This document shows, in pieces, positions 17,209-25,310 of a stretch of DNA of 64,000 nucleotides. The stretch is from Nostoc sp. KVJ3 (GTDB lineage Bacteria > Cyanobacteriota > Cyanobacteriia > Cyanobacteriales > Nostocaceae), in assembly GCF_026127265.1 (NCBI RefSeq), contig NZ_WWFG01000002.1, positions 2,232,001 to 2,296,000 on the forward strand. Direction: 5' to 3'. The notes under the pieces were generated by a model, which had not been told where the DNA came from, made no database searches, and saw only the letters and a program-made list of their open reading frames with translations. How positions within the stretch are numbered: position 1 is the stretch's first letter; the number at the start of each line of letters is the position of its first letter. Made by a program: the position numbers and the translations under genes.

Positions 17209-18864
17209 TTAGTTTACTAAAATTGATTTGGCTTCAAGTTGCGATCGCTCGTTACTATGATGCACCAAGGCTGCCATTCCATATTCTTCGGCACGGAGTT
17301 CTCGCTCGGATATTTCTGGCTCCTTCATATAGACCGAACTCAGCAAAATATTCAAGACTCCACTTTCTTCAGCCTGACGAACAGCCCGATGGGTAATCAA
17401 TTCACCCACATTCAGAATCACGTTGTCTTTTGGATCGAGAATGACGCGGGTAACTGGACGACCCAGTGCTTGTTCAATTCGTTGCTTCTTCATCGCCTGG
17501 GTACTGCGTCCTTGTAACTCTTCTGCTTTCTCTTTCAAAGCTTGCCAGAAACTGTTGAGATTCCTTTGAGCAACGCTTGCTCGATCGTGCAGTTGAACTT
17601 TGGTTTCTAACCATGTGTCACTGGCGGTAGAACTAACTGCACTAGCCAAAGCCAGACCAGCAGCGCTCAGTAATTCTGCTTGTTTGCCGTAAATCTGGGC
17701 CCGCTCAAGGACGGATTCGGTGACAATCTGCCCAGATGCCGCAATAATTAACCCATCGTCAGCACGCACTGTTTGCAAGACTCTACGCCCTCTTGCTTGC
17801 TGGATCGCCACATATTCTGCTAGTCCATCAACCGATTCACGTAAGTTAGCAGCAACGCTGCGAGTTGCGCTCTGAATTTGATTGCTAGTAGATTCTGTTG
17901 CTGCTTTCAAATTGCGACTAATGTTTGCAGTAAGGCTGCCACCCGTGGCTTGATAGAGTTCATCGAGGATATTCATGCGATCGGCCGCTTCTGCATCGAC
18001 TAGGGTGACTTCCTGCCCCTCTAATAGCAGTACATTACCATCTGGAGTCAGCACATCCCGCTCAACCCGCTTGCCAATCACGGATATTTTTTGCTCCGCT
18101 GGATCGACCAGATTGTTTGTCAGGAAGGCAGATGCATCTCGATTGAGGTCTTGCAGTTTGCTGTTAGTCGCATCAGTTGCGGCTTCTAGTTGCTCACCTA
18201 CCGTCTGGCTGGCTGACTGTAACCTGCGGTTCATATTCTCTACTGAGCTTTGCAGTTGCTCACCTGCTGTCTGGCTGGCTGACTGTAAACTGCGGTTAGC
18301 TGTTTGGGCCGATTCTTGCAACCTATCTTCAGTTGCTTGGACGGCTTTGCGAATACCACCTACCTGTTCTTGCATCATCTGAGCAGTTTGTGGAGGTACA
18401 AAAGCAACATCGTCACCAATTATCAGCGTTTCGGGAGCGGGAACGAACGATCGCCCTGAGTAAGCATCGGCAAATACACCACCAGAAACTTCGTATCCTT
18501 CCACCTGTCCACTATGCTCATCGAAGAACAAATCAACTAGCGCGCCAAGGTTTAGTCCCTCTGTGGTCAGAATTCTTGTTCCTTTGAGGACGAGATTTTG
18601 GTGCAGAATCTCTTTTATTTCAGGGAGACGATGTACTTTAACAACAGATTCTTTCGAGTTAACGACGATCGCATCTAACCCGATGGCTCGCACCTCTTCC
18701 AGAGGAATGACTTTTGCAGCCCTAAACAGTCTCTTCTCTTCAACCAAGAACCCCAAAATTTGATTGTGTTTTTGATCAAAAATTAAATCTAGAATTCGCT
18801 CAATTTTCTTACCTTTATCAAATGTAACGACAATTTTATCGATAACATCACTACCTTTACGCAT
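17209..18864 (-). CDS. PRC-barrel domain protein with coiled-coil repeats
   Basis: 551 residues. Two PRC-barrel-like domains lie in the first 170 residues (IDKIVVTFDKGKKIERILDLIF, NLGALVDLFFDEHSG). A helical middle with internal repeats (LQSASQTAGEQLQSS, LQSASQTVGEQLEAA) follows, and a third barrel-like part near the C-terminus (RPVTRVILDPKDNVILNVGE). PRC barrels are found in photosynthetic reaction centre H subunits and RimM-type proteins. Cyanobacterial members of this architecture have no established function that I know. A small single-span membrane protein is encoded 22 bases upstream on the same strand, probably in one operon. Confidence 0.75.
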   Translation of the reverse strand: MRKGSDVIDKIVVTFDKGKKIERILDLIFDQKHNQILGFLVEEKRLFRAAKVIPLEEVRAIGLDAIVVNSKESVVKVHRLPEIKEILHQNLVLKGTRILTTEGLNLGALVDLFFDEHSGQVEGYEVSGGVFADAYSGRSFVPAPETLIIGDDVAFVPPQTAQMMQEQVGGIRKAVQATEDRLQESAQTANRSLQSASQTAGEQLQSSVENMNRRLQSASQTVGEQLEAATDATNSKLQDLNRDASAFLTNNLVDPAEQKISVIGKRVERDVLTPDGNVLLLEGQEVTLVDAEAADRMNILDELYQATGGSLTANISRNLKAATESTSNQIQSATRSVAANLRESVDGLAEYVAIQQARGRRVLQTVRADDGLIIAASGQIVTESVLERAQIYGKQAELLSAAGLALASAVSSTASDTWLETKVQLHDRASVAQRNLNSFWQALKEKAEELQGRSTQAMKKQRIEQALGRPVTRVILDPKDNVILNVGELITHRAVRQAEESGVLNILLSSVYMKEPEISERELRAEEYGMAALVHHSNERSQLEAKSILVN

Positions 18865-18886
18865 TTATCCCTCGCGGTTTTTGTTT

Positions 18887-19084
18887 TTATTGATTGGGTT
18901 GTCCGGTGACTTGTTCGCTAGTTGGCTGAATTTTTAGCTGAAAATATCGTCCCTCTCTGCCAAAACCAGGAACTATGTCAATAACGCCAAAGTATTCAAA
19001 AAGTACCCCAAAAATAGCCACAAGGGTGATAAGAACGGTGATATTTGATCCAGTATTAGAGCGCTGTCCTACGAGCCTGGGCAT
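18887..19084 (-). CDS. Small single-pass membrane protein
   Basis: 65 residues with one transmembrane helix (SNITVLITLVAIFGVLFEYF) and a hydrophilic C-terminal tail rich in Gln and Thr. It lies 22 bases upstream of the PRC-barrel gene on the same strand, so it is likely co-translated and perhaps anchors that protein. I do not recognise a family. ATG 19084 is the only good start. Confidence 0.55.
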   Translation of the reverse strand: MPRLVGQRSNTGSNITVLITLVAIFGVLFEYFGVIDIVPGFGREGRYFQLKIQPTSEQVTGQPNQ

Positions 19085-19350
19085 TTTTTCTCTTATTTAT
19101 TGTTTTTTATTGCGAAGCTTGCTGTAAAAACCAGGTAAGCTTACTTACTTTATTATTAATTATAGATACTTGTATATCTCTCTATCTTGCGATATATGTA
19201 ATTATTCAATTTGCTCTTCAAAAAGAAATAAGTTTTAAAAAACATATTTCTCAAAGTATATCTATTAGTTATTTATTATCGAATTAGTTTATATTTTTGA
19301 GAAATATAGCAGTTCCCATTCAAATGTGGTAAAACATCATCTCGTAAGGT

Positions 19351-19378
19351 GTAGGGGCAATTTATGAATTGCCCCTAC
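19351..19378. repeat. Palindromic repeat, GTAGGGGCAATT type (copy 2)
   Basis: The same 28-base palindrome as at 8219-8246: arms GTAGGGGCAATT and AATTGCCCCTAC around TATG. Confidence 0.75.
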
Positions 19379-19540
19379 GGGTGTACCTCACATAAATGAG
19401 AACCGCTATAATTCAGTAGTCATAATTATTAGTTACAAATACTCCACTCATAAAGGAATGGAGCATTAACAAGCGATTTGTAATGTGGATTTTTACTATA
19501 GACATCTCCAGAAATTAAATATGCGTTATGCATAACTCTT

Positions 19541-19568
19541 GTAGAGACGTGATATATCGCGTCTCTAC
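19541..19568. repeat. Palindromic repeat, GTAGAGACG type
   Basis: Arms GTAGAGACGTGATA and TATCGCGTCTCTAC form a near-perfect palindrome. Related sequences lie at 25031-25093 and 59330-59354, so this is a dispersed family. Confidence 0.7.
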
Positions 19569-19616
19569 ATTCTTGTTCACCAGATGTCTTATGTGTAAAA
19601 AATCTGCCAAGCTTTT

Positions 19617-20672
19617 TTATTCATCATTGCTATTTTTGAATTTACGTTGCAATTGCCTTAGCGATTGATACATATCTGGTAGGCGACTATAAATAGCAGA
19701 TGCTCTGAGATATAGTTTGTGGGGAATTGCAGGAGTTCCAGAGACAATTTCTCCCGGCGGAACATCGTGTAAAATGCCAGTTTGAGCCGAAGCGATCGCC
19801 CCATCACCCATTTTCGCCCTATTCGCAATTCCTACTTGTCCAGCTAAAATGACCCGATTCCCAAGTTTTACAGCACCTGCCATCCCAGCCTGACCTGCGA
19901 TCGCACAGCCAAAACCAATTTGACAACCATGACCTATTTGCACTAAGTTATCAATTACTGTATTGTTACCTATCCGTGTTTCTCCAACGGACGGGCGGTC
20001 AATGGCGCTGTTACAGCCAACTTCTACGCCATCTTCTAAGACTGTATAACCAGATTGTTCCATTTTTAACCATCCAGTACGAATAGGAACAAAACCAAAG
20101 CCCTCTGCACCAATAACAGCACCACTGTGAATCACGCAATCTGCACCGATGCGGGTGCGTTCGTGGATGGTACAGTTGGCGTGTAAGGTGGTGCGATCGC
20201 CAATTTTAGCATCTGGATAAATCACCACATTGGGATGAATAATTGCGCCATCACCAATTTCCACCCCTTGCTGAATCACAGCATGGGGGCCAATGTAAAC
20301 ATCACTACCAACTTTTGCAGTGGAGTGAATGACAGCAGTGGGATGAATTTCTGGAAGGGGGCGATATGGTTGGTAAAAAAGGGCGATCGCTTTGGCAAAG
20401 AACAGTCGCGGATCTGAGGCTGCTATCCAGACAATACCTCTCTCTTGGGCAATCAACTGTAATTTTTCATCTTGGGGCAAAATTAAAGCAGTAGCATTGG
20501 TTTTGCTGACAAAAGGCCCAAATTTTGCCCCTTCTACGTAACTGAGAGTACCGTTAGTAGCTTCATCAATGGCTGCTACCCCTGTAATTTCTGGGTCATG
20601 GTCTGGGTTGCTAGTCAGGCTATGATTGGTGGCTGTTTCACCAAATTGGCGGATAATTTCGCTGAATTTCAT
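19617..20672 (-). CDS. lpxD: UDP-3-O-(3-hydroxyacyl)glucosamine N-acyltransferase
   Basis: 351 residues. The enzyme N-acylates UDP-3-O-acylglucosamine in lipid A synthesis. An N-terminal uridine-binding domain (about 1-100, ending PYRPLPEIHPTAVIHS) precedes many left-handed beta-helix hexapeptide repeats (IGPHAV, IGDGAI, IGDRTT, IGADCV). The catalytic-histidine region reads NLVQIGHGCQIG, and the C-terminal GTPAIPHKLYLRASAIYSRL is typical of LpxD. The gene is alone on this strand; its upstream region is shared with the divergent methyltransferase gene. Confidence 0.92.
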   Translation of the reverse strand: MKFSEIIRQFGETATNHSLTSNPDHDPEITGVAAIDEATNGTLSYVEGAKFGPFVSKTNATALILPQDEKLQLIAQERGIVWIAASDPRLFFAKAIALFYQPYRPLPEIHPTAVIHSTAKVGSDVYIGPHAVIQQGVEIGDGAIIHPNVVIYPDAKIGDRTTLHANCTIHERTRIGADCVIHSGAVIGAEGFGFVPIRTGWLKMEQSGYTVLEDGVEVGCNSAIDRPSVGETRIGNNTVIDNLVQIGHGCQIGFGCAIAGQAGMAGAVKLGNRVILAGQVGIANRAKMGDGAIASAQTGILHDVPPGEIVSGTPAIPHKLYLRASAIYSRLPDMYQSLRQLQRKFKNSNDE

Positions 20673-20780
20673 TGTTGGGTGTGTTCAAAATTGATCTACA
20701 ATGACAAGATAATTTTCCCTCTTTATGCCCCAATCCAGTAATTTTATAGACACATTGCGGTGAGCTAGCATATTGGTGAC

Positions 20781-21362
20781 ATGACAATCTATCATCCGAT
20801 TGCTTCTATTCCCTCATTGGTGCAAGAAGCTCAATTGCTGGCTGTACAACTGGAGTTTTCCCAATCCTCGCTCCCAGAAGTTGGTCGCTTGTTGCATATC
20901 CTTACTAGACACATCACACAGGGTCAAATTGGCGAGATTGGTAGTGGATGTGGTGTTGGTGCAGCCTGGATAGTGAGTGCATTACATCAAAATAGTAGAT
21001 TTGTTACGATTGAAAGCGATCGGCAACTTGCCTTACTTGTCCAACAGCTATTTGCAGATAAGTCTAATGTCCTCACACTTCAAGGCGACTGGCGCGATTT
21101 GCTCACCTATGCTCCCTTTGATTTTTTATTTGCTGATGGCGGAAAGGCAAAACTCAGCGAACCTGAAATATTAATAAATGCTCTCAAACCAGGAGGCTTT
21201 ATTCTACTGGACGATTTAACACCCGAAGAACATTGGCCTCCAGAATGGCACGGACGAACAGATCCAATAAGGGAATTTTGGCTCAAAGATCCTCGTATTA
21301 CTGCTACAGAAATCCGGGTTACAGTAAAAAACTCAGTGATTCTAGGAACACGGATTCAATGA
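20781..21362 (+). CDS. O-methyltransferase-like SAM-dependent methyltransferase
   Basis: 193 residues with a Rossmann-like class I methyltransferase fold. Motif I is QIGEIGSGCGVGAAWIV (about 50-66), motif II RFVTIESDR, and the acidic strand FDFLFADGGKAK precedes LKPGGFILLDDLTPEEHWP, typical of the O-methyltransferase family 3/class I group. The substrate is unknown. It is divergent from lpxD. ATG 20781 gives a complete N-terminus. Confidence 0.75.
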   Translation: MTIYHPIASIPSLVQEAQLLAVQLEFSQSSLPEVGRLLHILTRHITQGQIGEIGSGCGVGAAWIVSALHQNSRFVTIESDRQLALLVQQLFADKSNVLTLQGDWRDLLTYAPFDFLFADGGKAKLSEPEILINALKPGGFILLDDLTPEEHWPPEWHGRTDPIREFWLKDPRITATEIRVTVKNSVILGTRIQ

Positions 21363-21460
21363 ATTGCACATTAAATTTAAGGCATATACTTAAACGTACC
21401 CGGTTGCGATCGCGTCATTTCCCTTATTTGCCCAAAAGTTATGAATAGGTTTTTGATGCT

Positions 21461-22699
21461 CTAGTCGCTGCTCGCCATTGCTATCCCTGCTAAATACCCA
21501 GTTGTCCAAGCACTTTGGAAGTTAAAGCCACCAGTAATACCATCAATATCTAAGATTTCTCCGGCAAAATAAAGACCAGGAATTAACCTACTTTCCATTG
21601 TCTTAAAGTTGACTTCTTTGAGGTTAACACCGCCACAGGTAACAAATTCTTCTTTAAAGGCTCCTTTGCCATTGATTAAGTATTGTCCCTGTGTAAGTTC
21701 CTGCACCAGTTGATTTAGGGTTTTACTAGATATTTCTGCCCAACGATCGTCTGTGGTTATACCTGTACGAGCAATGATATATTGCCAGAGACGATGGGGT
21801 AAATCAACGCCGCGATGTAATGCGATCGCTTTTTTCCCCCACTCATCCTTAACTGCTAAAACTTTTTCTCGCACTTGTTCTTGTGGCATCAGGGGCAGCC
21901 AATTAATCAATAATGTAGCTTGATAGTGGCTTTCATGCAGAACTCTCGCACCCCAAGCAGAAAGCTTCAAAACAGCGGGGCCACTCAAACCCCAGTGAGT
22001 AATTAGCAATGGCCCAGTCTGTTGTAATTGGGATTTTGGGCCCAGAGATAACCGCAATTGGGCAGAGTTAACGCTAACTCCAGCTAAAGCCCGCAATTGC
22101 GGATCGGCAATGTTGAAGGTAAATAATGAGGGTACTGGCGGTTCAATTTGATGACCTAACTCTCGGACAATTTTATAACCGACAATGCTGCTGCCGGTAG
22201 CAAGAAGTAGGCGATCGCATTTAATCGTCTCTTCCGACTTGAGGAGAACATCAAACCCCCCATCTGCTGCGGTTCGTTTCACTGAAGTTACGTGTGTACC
22301 GATCCGGAGTTTTACCCCAGATTTCGCCACCGCTTTAATTAGGCATTCTACAATGGTTTCGGAAGTGTTGGTGACAGGAAACATCCGGCCATCAGCTTCA
22401 GTTTTGAGATAGACTCCACCAGCAGCAAACCAAGCTACTGTATCTTGAGGGCCAAAGCGAGTCAAAGCACCCCTTAAAGCTTTTGCACCTCTGGGGTAAT
22501 TTTGCACTAACTCCTCGGCATCAAAGCAAGCGTGAGTCACGTTGCAGCGTCCACCACCAGAAATTAGCACTTTCGCCAGTGGTTGACGACTGGCTTCGAG
22601 TAAAGTAACTTCGGCATCAGGATTGGCTTTAGCACAAGCGATCGCACCAAAAAATCCCGCAGCCCCACCCCCAATAACTACAATTCGTAACGGTAGCAA
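21461..22699 (-). CDS. BaiN/HI0933-family NAD(P)/FAD-dependent oxidoreductase
   Basis: 412 residues. The N-terminal dinucleotide-binding fold is RIVVIGGGAAGFFGAIACA, followed by the family signature LISGGGRCNVTHA. The C-terminal FAD-closing motif is GLYFAGEILDIDGITGGFNFQSAW. Translation must begin at TTG 22699, because an in-frame TAG lies six bases upstream and no ATG precedes the FAD motif. Family members are flavoproteins of uncertain substrate; BaiN itself acts on bile-acid intermediates, which does not apply here. Confidence 0.85.
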   Translation of the reverse strand: MLPLRIVVIGGGAAGFFGAIACAKANPDAEVTLLEASRQPLAKVLISGGGRCNVTHACFDAEELVQNYPRGAKALRGALTRFGPQDTVAWFAAGGVYLKTEADGRMFPVTNTSETIVECLIKAVAKSGVKLRIGTHVTSVKRTAADGGFDVLLKSEETIKCDRLLLATGSSIVGYKIVRELGHQIEPPVPSLFTFNIADPQLRALAGVSVNSAQLRLSLGPKSQLQQTGPLLITHWGLSGPAVLKLSAWGARVLHESHYQATLLINWLPLMPQEQVREKVLAVKDEWGKKAIALHRGVDLPHRLWQYIIARTGITTDDRWAEISSKTLNQLVQELTQGQYLINGKGAFKEEFVTCGGVNLKEVNFKTMESRLIPGLYFAGEILDIDGITGGFNFQSAWTTGYLAGIAMASSD

Positions 22700-22748
22700 G
22701 TTCTAAAATTTCTCAATAGCACGTACTTTACTAGGCTAGCTGTTATTT

Positions 22749-22913
22749 TCACTCTTCATCAGGTTCGAAGTCATCTTTTGTTGCACCGCAGGTTGGACAT
22801 GACCAATCTTCTGGTATATCTTCAAAGGCTGTTCCCGGTGCTATGTCGCTATCTGGATCGCCTAATTCTGGATCGTATTCATAGCCGCAAACGGTACATA
22901 GATACTTTGCCAT
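22749..22913 (-). CDS. Rubredoxin
   Basis: A 54-residue gene, identified by translating the minus strand. Both iron-binding pairs are present: LCTVCGYEYDPE near the N-terminus (Cys6, Cys9) and WSCPTCGATKDDF near the C-terminus (Cys39, Cys42), with GTAFEDIPEDW between. This is the complete small electron carrier with one Fe(SCys)4 site. AAGGA lies just upstream of ATG 22913. It is soluble, without the C-terminal membrane anchor of RubA, so it is a second, free rubredoxin type. It lies 50 bases upstream of the flavoprotein gene on the same strand. Confidence 0.93.
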   Translation of the reverse strand: MAKYLCTVCGYEYDPELGDPDSDIAPGTAFEDIPEDWSCPTCGATKDDFEPDEE

Positions 22914-23053
22914 ATTCCTTTCCCTTAGTAAATTGTTGCCATTGCTTCACTATTAAATACTTTTGTCAGTGAGTGAAAATAGCCACGCTACAATTCTTAA
23001 ACGAGGTAGACATCTACCCTTGGGATAAATTTCCCAGATTATGAGAAATCAGA

Positions 23054-23248
23054 TTACAAACGCCACCAAGTCCTTTGGGCATAACTGATCATCCCGATCG
23101 CGATCGCTCCTAGTAGCAGTAACCAAATTATTCCACCGGGAATAAAAGTGAGAATACCAACGCCTCTCAGTACCCAGACAGCTACACTCATGCCGAGAAG
23201 GATACCAAAAACCTGGATTAATCTACGATTTAAAGAAGATTGACTCAC
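23054..23248 (-). CDS. Small two-helix membrane protein, hypothetical
   Basis: 64 residues with two hydrophobic helices (VFGILLGMSVAVWVLRGVGI and FIPGGIIWLLLLGAIAIGM) and a basic, aromatic C-terminus (QRTWWRL). The start is ATG 23248. No family is recognised. It lies about 140 bases upstream of rubredoxin on the same strand. Confidence 0.55.
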   Translation of the reverse strand: MSQSSLNRRLIQVFGILLGMSVAVWVLRGVGILTFIPGGIIWLLLLGAIAIGMISYAQRTWWRL

Positions 23249-23658
23249 CTAATTTTCCTCTCAACTCAACAGAAATTATACTTGATATTGACCATCAGAT
23301 ATAAAGTTATGATGAAGTTACAGTTTCATCATAAATAACACGTAAAAATTTAGAGATCCTATCCAGACTTTGAGGTAAGGCGCTTGATATTAAATAGTGT
23401 TTGTGCCATTCTAGCTGTTAATAACTTTGTTTTTCATTTATAAATACTGCTATTATTAAGCCCAGTTAAGTAGTAATTGTGTTAATTGTGATAAGAACTA
23501 CAACTTTGACAGTAAAGTAACTGAAATAATCACTGTTTCCGGAAAAGATAGGGATTACACTGGAACTAAAATTTAATGGGTTGGATCTAAATCAAGTTTT
23601 ATGACTTGTAATTTCAACTCCATTTAAGTGGGTGAGTTGAGGAGTAACAAAAATCATT
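23249..23658. other. Gene-free divergent intergenic region
   Basis: 410 AT-rich bases between divergent genes. No repeat or RNA is recognised. Promoters for both sides presumably lie here. Confidence 0.5.
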
Positions 23659-24213
23659 ATGTCTGCGTCTCATATCTCAGACTCAATTATTGCAGGTTCA
23701 GATATGGCTTGGAGTCAAGACAAGCAAAATTTGCTGGTACAGGGTGAAATTTTGGTAGAAACGCGATCGCACAAAAGCTGTGGTGGCGCTGTCACAGCTT
23801 GGATGTATTTGCCAATGGTGCGATCGCAAGTTTGGCAGCAATTAACTGATTATCCCCGGTGGGTGCAATATTTTCCTGATATCACTAAAAGCGAAATATC
23901 ACATAAAGGTGAAGTCAAACGTTTGTATCAAGCAGCACAAAAAGCCTTTTTCTTTTTCACCGCTCAAGTGGAAATTTACCTCAACGTTGTAGAAGTGCTG
24001 GGGCAACAAATCCAATTTCGTATGGTAAAAGGGACTTTTGAGGATTTTAACGCCAATTTAGAACTCCAAGATTGCGGTAACGGCACCTTGCTTGCTTATA
24101 CTGTGCAAGCTACACCTCTAATTCCCATTCCATCAATTTTCATTCAACAAGCAATGAACTTTGAGTTGCCCGCAAATATGCGTAAAATGCGACAAGTGAT
24201 TTGTAAGCAGTAG
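23659..24213 (+). CDS. SRPBCC (START-like) family protein
   Basis: 184 residues with the polyketide-cyclase/COQ10-like fold: AWMYLPMVRSQVWQQLTDYPRWVQYFPDI at the start of the domain, a central FFTAQVEIYLNVVE strand, and a long C-terminal helix (FIQQAMNFELPANMRKMR). Such proteins bind hydrophobic ligands in a helix-grip cavity. The ligand is unknown. It is a single-gene unit with GAGG upstream of ATG 23659. Confidence 0.75.
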   Translation: MSASHISDSIIAGSDMAWSQDKQNLLVQGEILVETRSHKSCGGAVTAWMYLPMVRSQVWQQLTDYPRWVQYFPDITKSEISHKGEVKRLYQAAQKAFFFFTAQVEIYLNVVEVLGQQIQFRMVKGTFEDFNANLELQDCGNGTLLAYTVQATPLIPIPSIFIQQAMNFELPANMRKMRQVICKQ

Positions 24214-24387
24214 GGAATCGGGAATTGGGAATGGTGTAGTCCGATGACTTGAAAAGCACTGTAAATTTGGGAAGAGTTTCACAAAAAACGCAAAGACGCA
24301 TTTGTTTAACGTATCGCGGAAGTCCCCACCCAACTCTTAGTAGGGTGGGGATAGGGGGCGGACGACGGCGAGCAACCAACTCCAATA

Positions 24388-24567
24388 TTAGCCGTCAGGC
24401 TGATTGGGGAGTGGGTTGGTTGAGAAGTCGTCATTTTTTGGACTAGGCAACCTATCGATCCAATCTTCAACCAACTGTGTAACTGTTTTTTCTCTGTTTT
24501 CTGCATGGACTTTGAGTTTGGCTAATCTTTTCTCAGATATCCTTAAATTCAATCTTCCACTTTTCAT
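24388..24567 (-). CDS. Small ribbon-helix-helix (CopG-like) protein
   Basis: A 59-residue gene read from the sequence on the minus strand. RLNLRISEKRLAKLKVHAEN followed by REKTVTQLVEDWIDRL has the beta-strand plus two-helix pattern of RHH DNA-binding proteins, with a Pro/Asn-rich tail. A 12-bp inverted repeat (24568-24594) directly abuts its ATG and could be its own operator. It is probably an accessory gene of the decayed IS element around it. I have not seen a partner toxin. Confidence 0.55.
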   Translation of the reverse strand: MKSGRLNLRISEKRLAKLKVHAENREKTVTQLVEDWIDRLPSPKNDDFSTNPLPNQPDG

Positions 24568-24594
24568 AAATAGACGTACAGCGTATGTCTATTT
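24568..24594. promoter_or_regulatory. Inverted repeat between the RHH gene and tnpB start
   Basis: Arms AAATAGACGTAC and GTATGTCTATTT (11 of 12 complementary) with AGC between. It abuts the RHH start codon and is a candidate autoregulatory operator or an IS substructure. Confidence 0.45.
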
Positions 24595-24632
24595 ATGGTA
24601 ATATAAAAATGGTCGATAACCCTCCCAACTGT

Positions 24633-24722
24633 ATGGAACAAAAAGGCTAACTTCAAAGTAGTAGTAAAATACTTGCCGCAGCAACATCAGAGATTGGGGA
24701 AAGAACACTGTTAGCTGGTTGA
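24633..24722 (+). pseudogene. tnpB remnant (both ends only)
   Basis: ATGGAACAAAAA opens like a TnpB N-terminus but meets TAA after five codons. In the same frame the following 24 codons read SSSKILAAATSEIGERTLLAG and stop, resembling the C-terminal tail of cyanobacterial TnpB proteins. The zinc finger and RuvC core are absent. This suggests one large internal deletion. Confidence 0.35.
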
Positions 24723-25030
24723 CTATTGTCGTGAATCCAAGCGGTGTTGTACGAACAAAAATCAAACTCCCTGCGGTAGGCGGGGGGCTGCCTGTGGACG
24801 CGGTGTAAGACCATCACGGGATTTAGTTCTCGACTTCTTCGGAAGTTCCTAACGTGGCAACGGCGGATGAGACGGGAAACCCAAGAGACGAATAAGACCG
24901 TCATTGTTGTAGTTGAAATTGGAAGCCCCTTTTTCAGCGAAGCAAAAAGGGGTACTTCACTAGCGTCTTTGCGTGAGATAAGGCAATACGGTTCGGTTAA
25001 GTTTTTTTGATGGAAATTCTAGAGCGTAAA

Positions 25031-25093
25031 GACGCGATAAATCGCCGTCAAGACGAAAAAATGATTATTGTAGAGACGGCGATTCATCGCGTC
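25031..25093. repeat. Inverted repeat of the GACGCGAT family
   Basis: Arms GACGCGATAAATCGCCGTC (25031-25049) and GACGGCGATTCATCGCGTC (25075-25093) can pair over their length with one mismatch. Related palindromes lie at 19541 and 59330. The rest of 24953-25310 holds no gene. Confidence 0.6.
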
Positions 25094-25310
25094 TCTTGCC
25101 TTAACCGAACAGTATATAAGGAACTTACAATTAAGAAACATCCAAAAATCTCATACAACAATCCTCTATCCTCTTAATTTCTGTGCGCCACGCCAGTTGC
25201 TACAACGAGAGGAACCCCCCTTCGGGTGATGCCTCCGGCACGCCTAGGGCAACGCACTAGCTTCTCTGCACCTCCGTGGTTTGTTTTCTTAGAAATCCCT
25301 AGTAGCTGAA

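Larger units (their letters stand above)
19085..19616. other. Gene-free interval with two palindromic repeats
   Basis: 530 AT-rich bases without a supported gene. It contains the palindromes at 19351-19378 and 19541-19568. Confidence 0.6.
24323..24952 (+). mobile_element. Decayed IS200/IS605-type element
   Basis: A stem-loop at 24323-24351 (arms TCCCCACCC / GGGTGGGGA) and another at 24926-24952 (CCCCTTTTT / AAAAAGGGG) look like the left and right ends. Between them are a small minus-strand ribbon-helix-helix gene, an inverted repeat, a few codons of a plus-strand tnpB start (ATGGAACAAAAA at 24633), and a segment resembling a TnpB C-terminus (ILAAATSEIGERTLLAG, stop at 24722). The remaining 200 bases match the structured omega-RNA-like 3' region. 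The whole centre of tnpB is missing. The boundaries are inferred. Confidence 0.4.
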
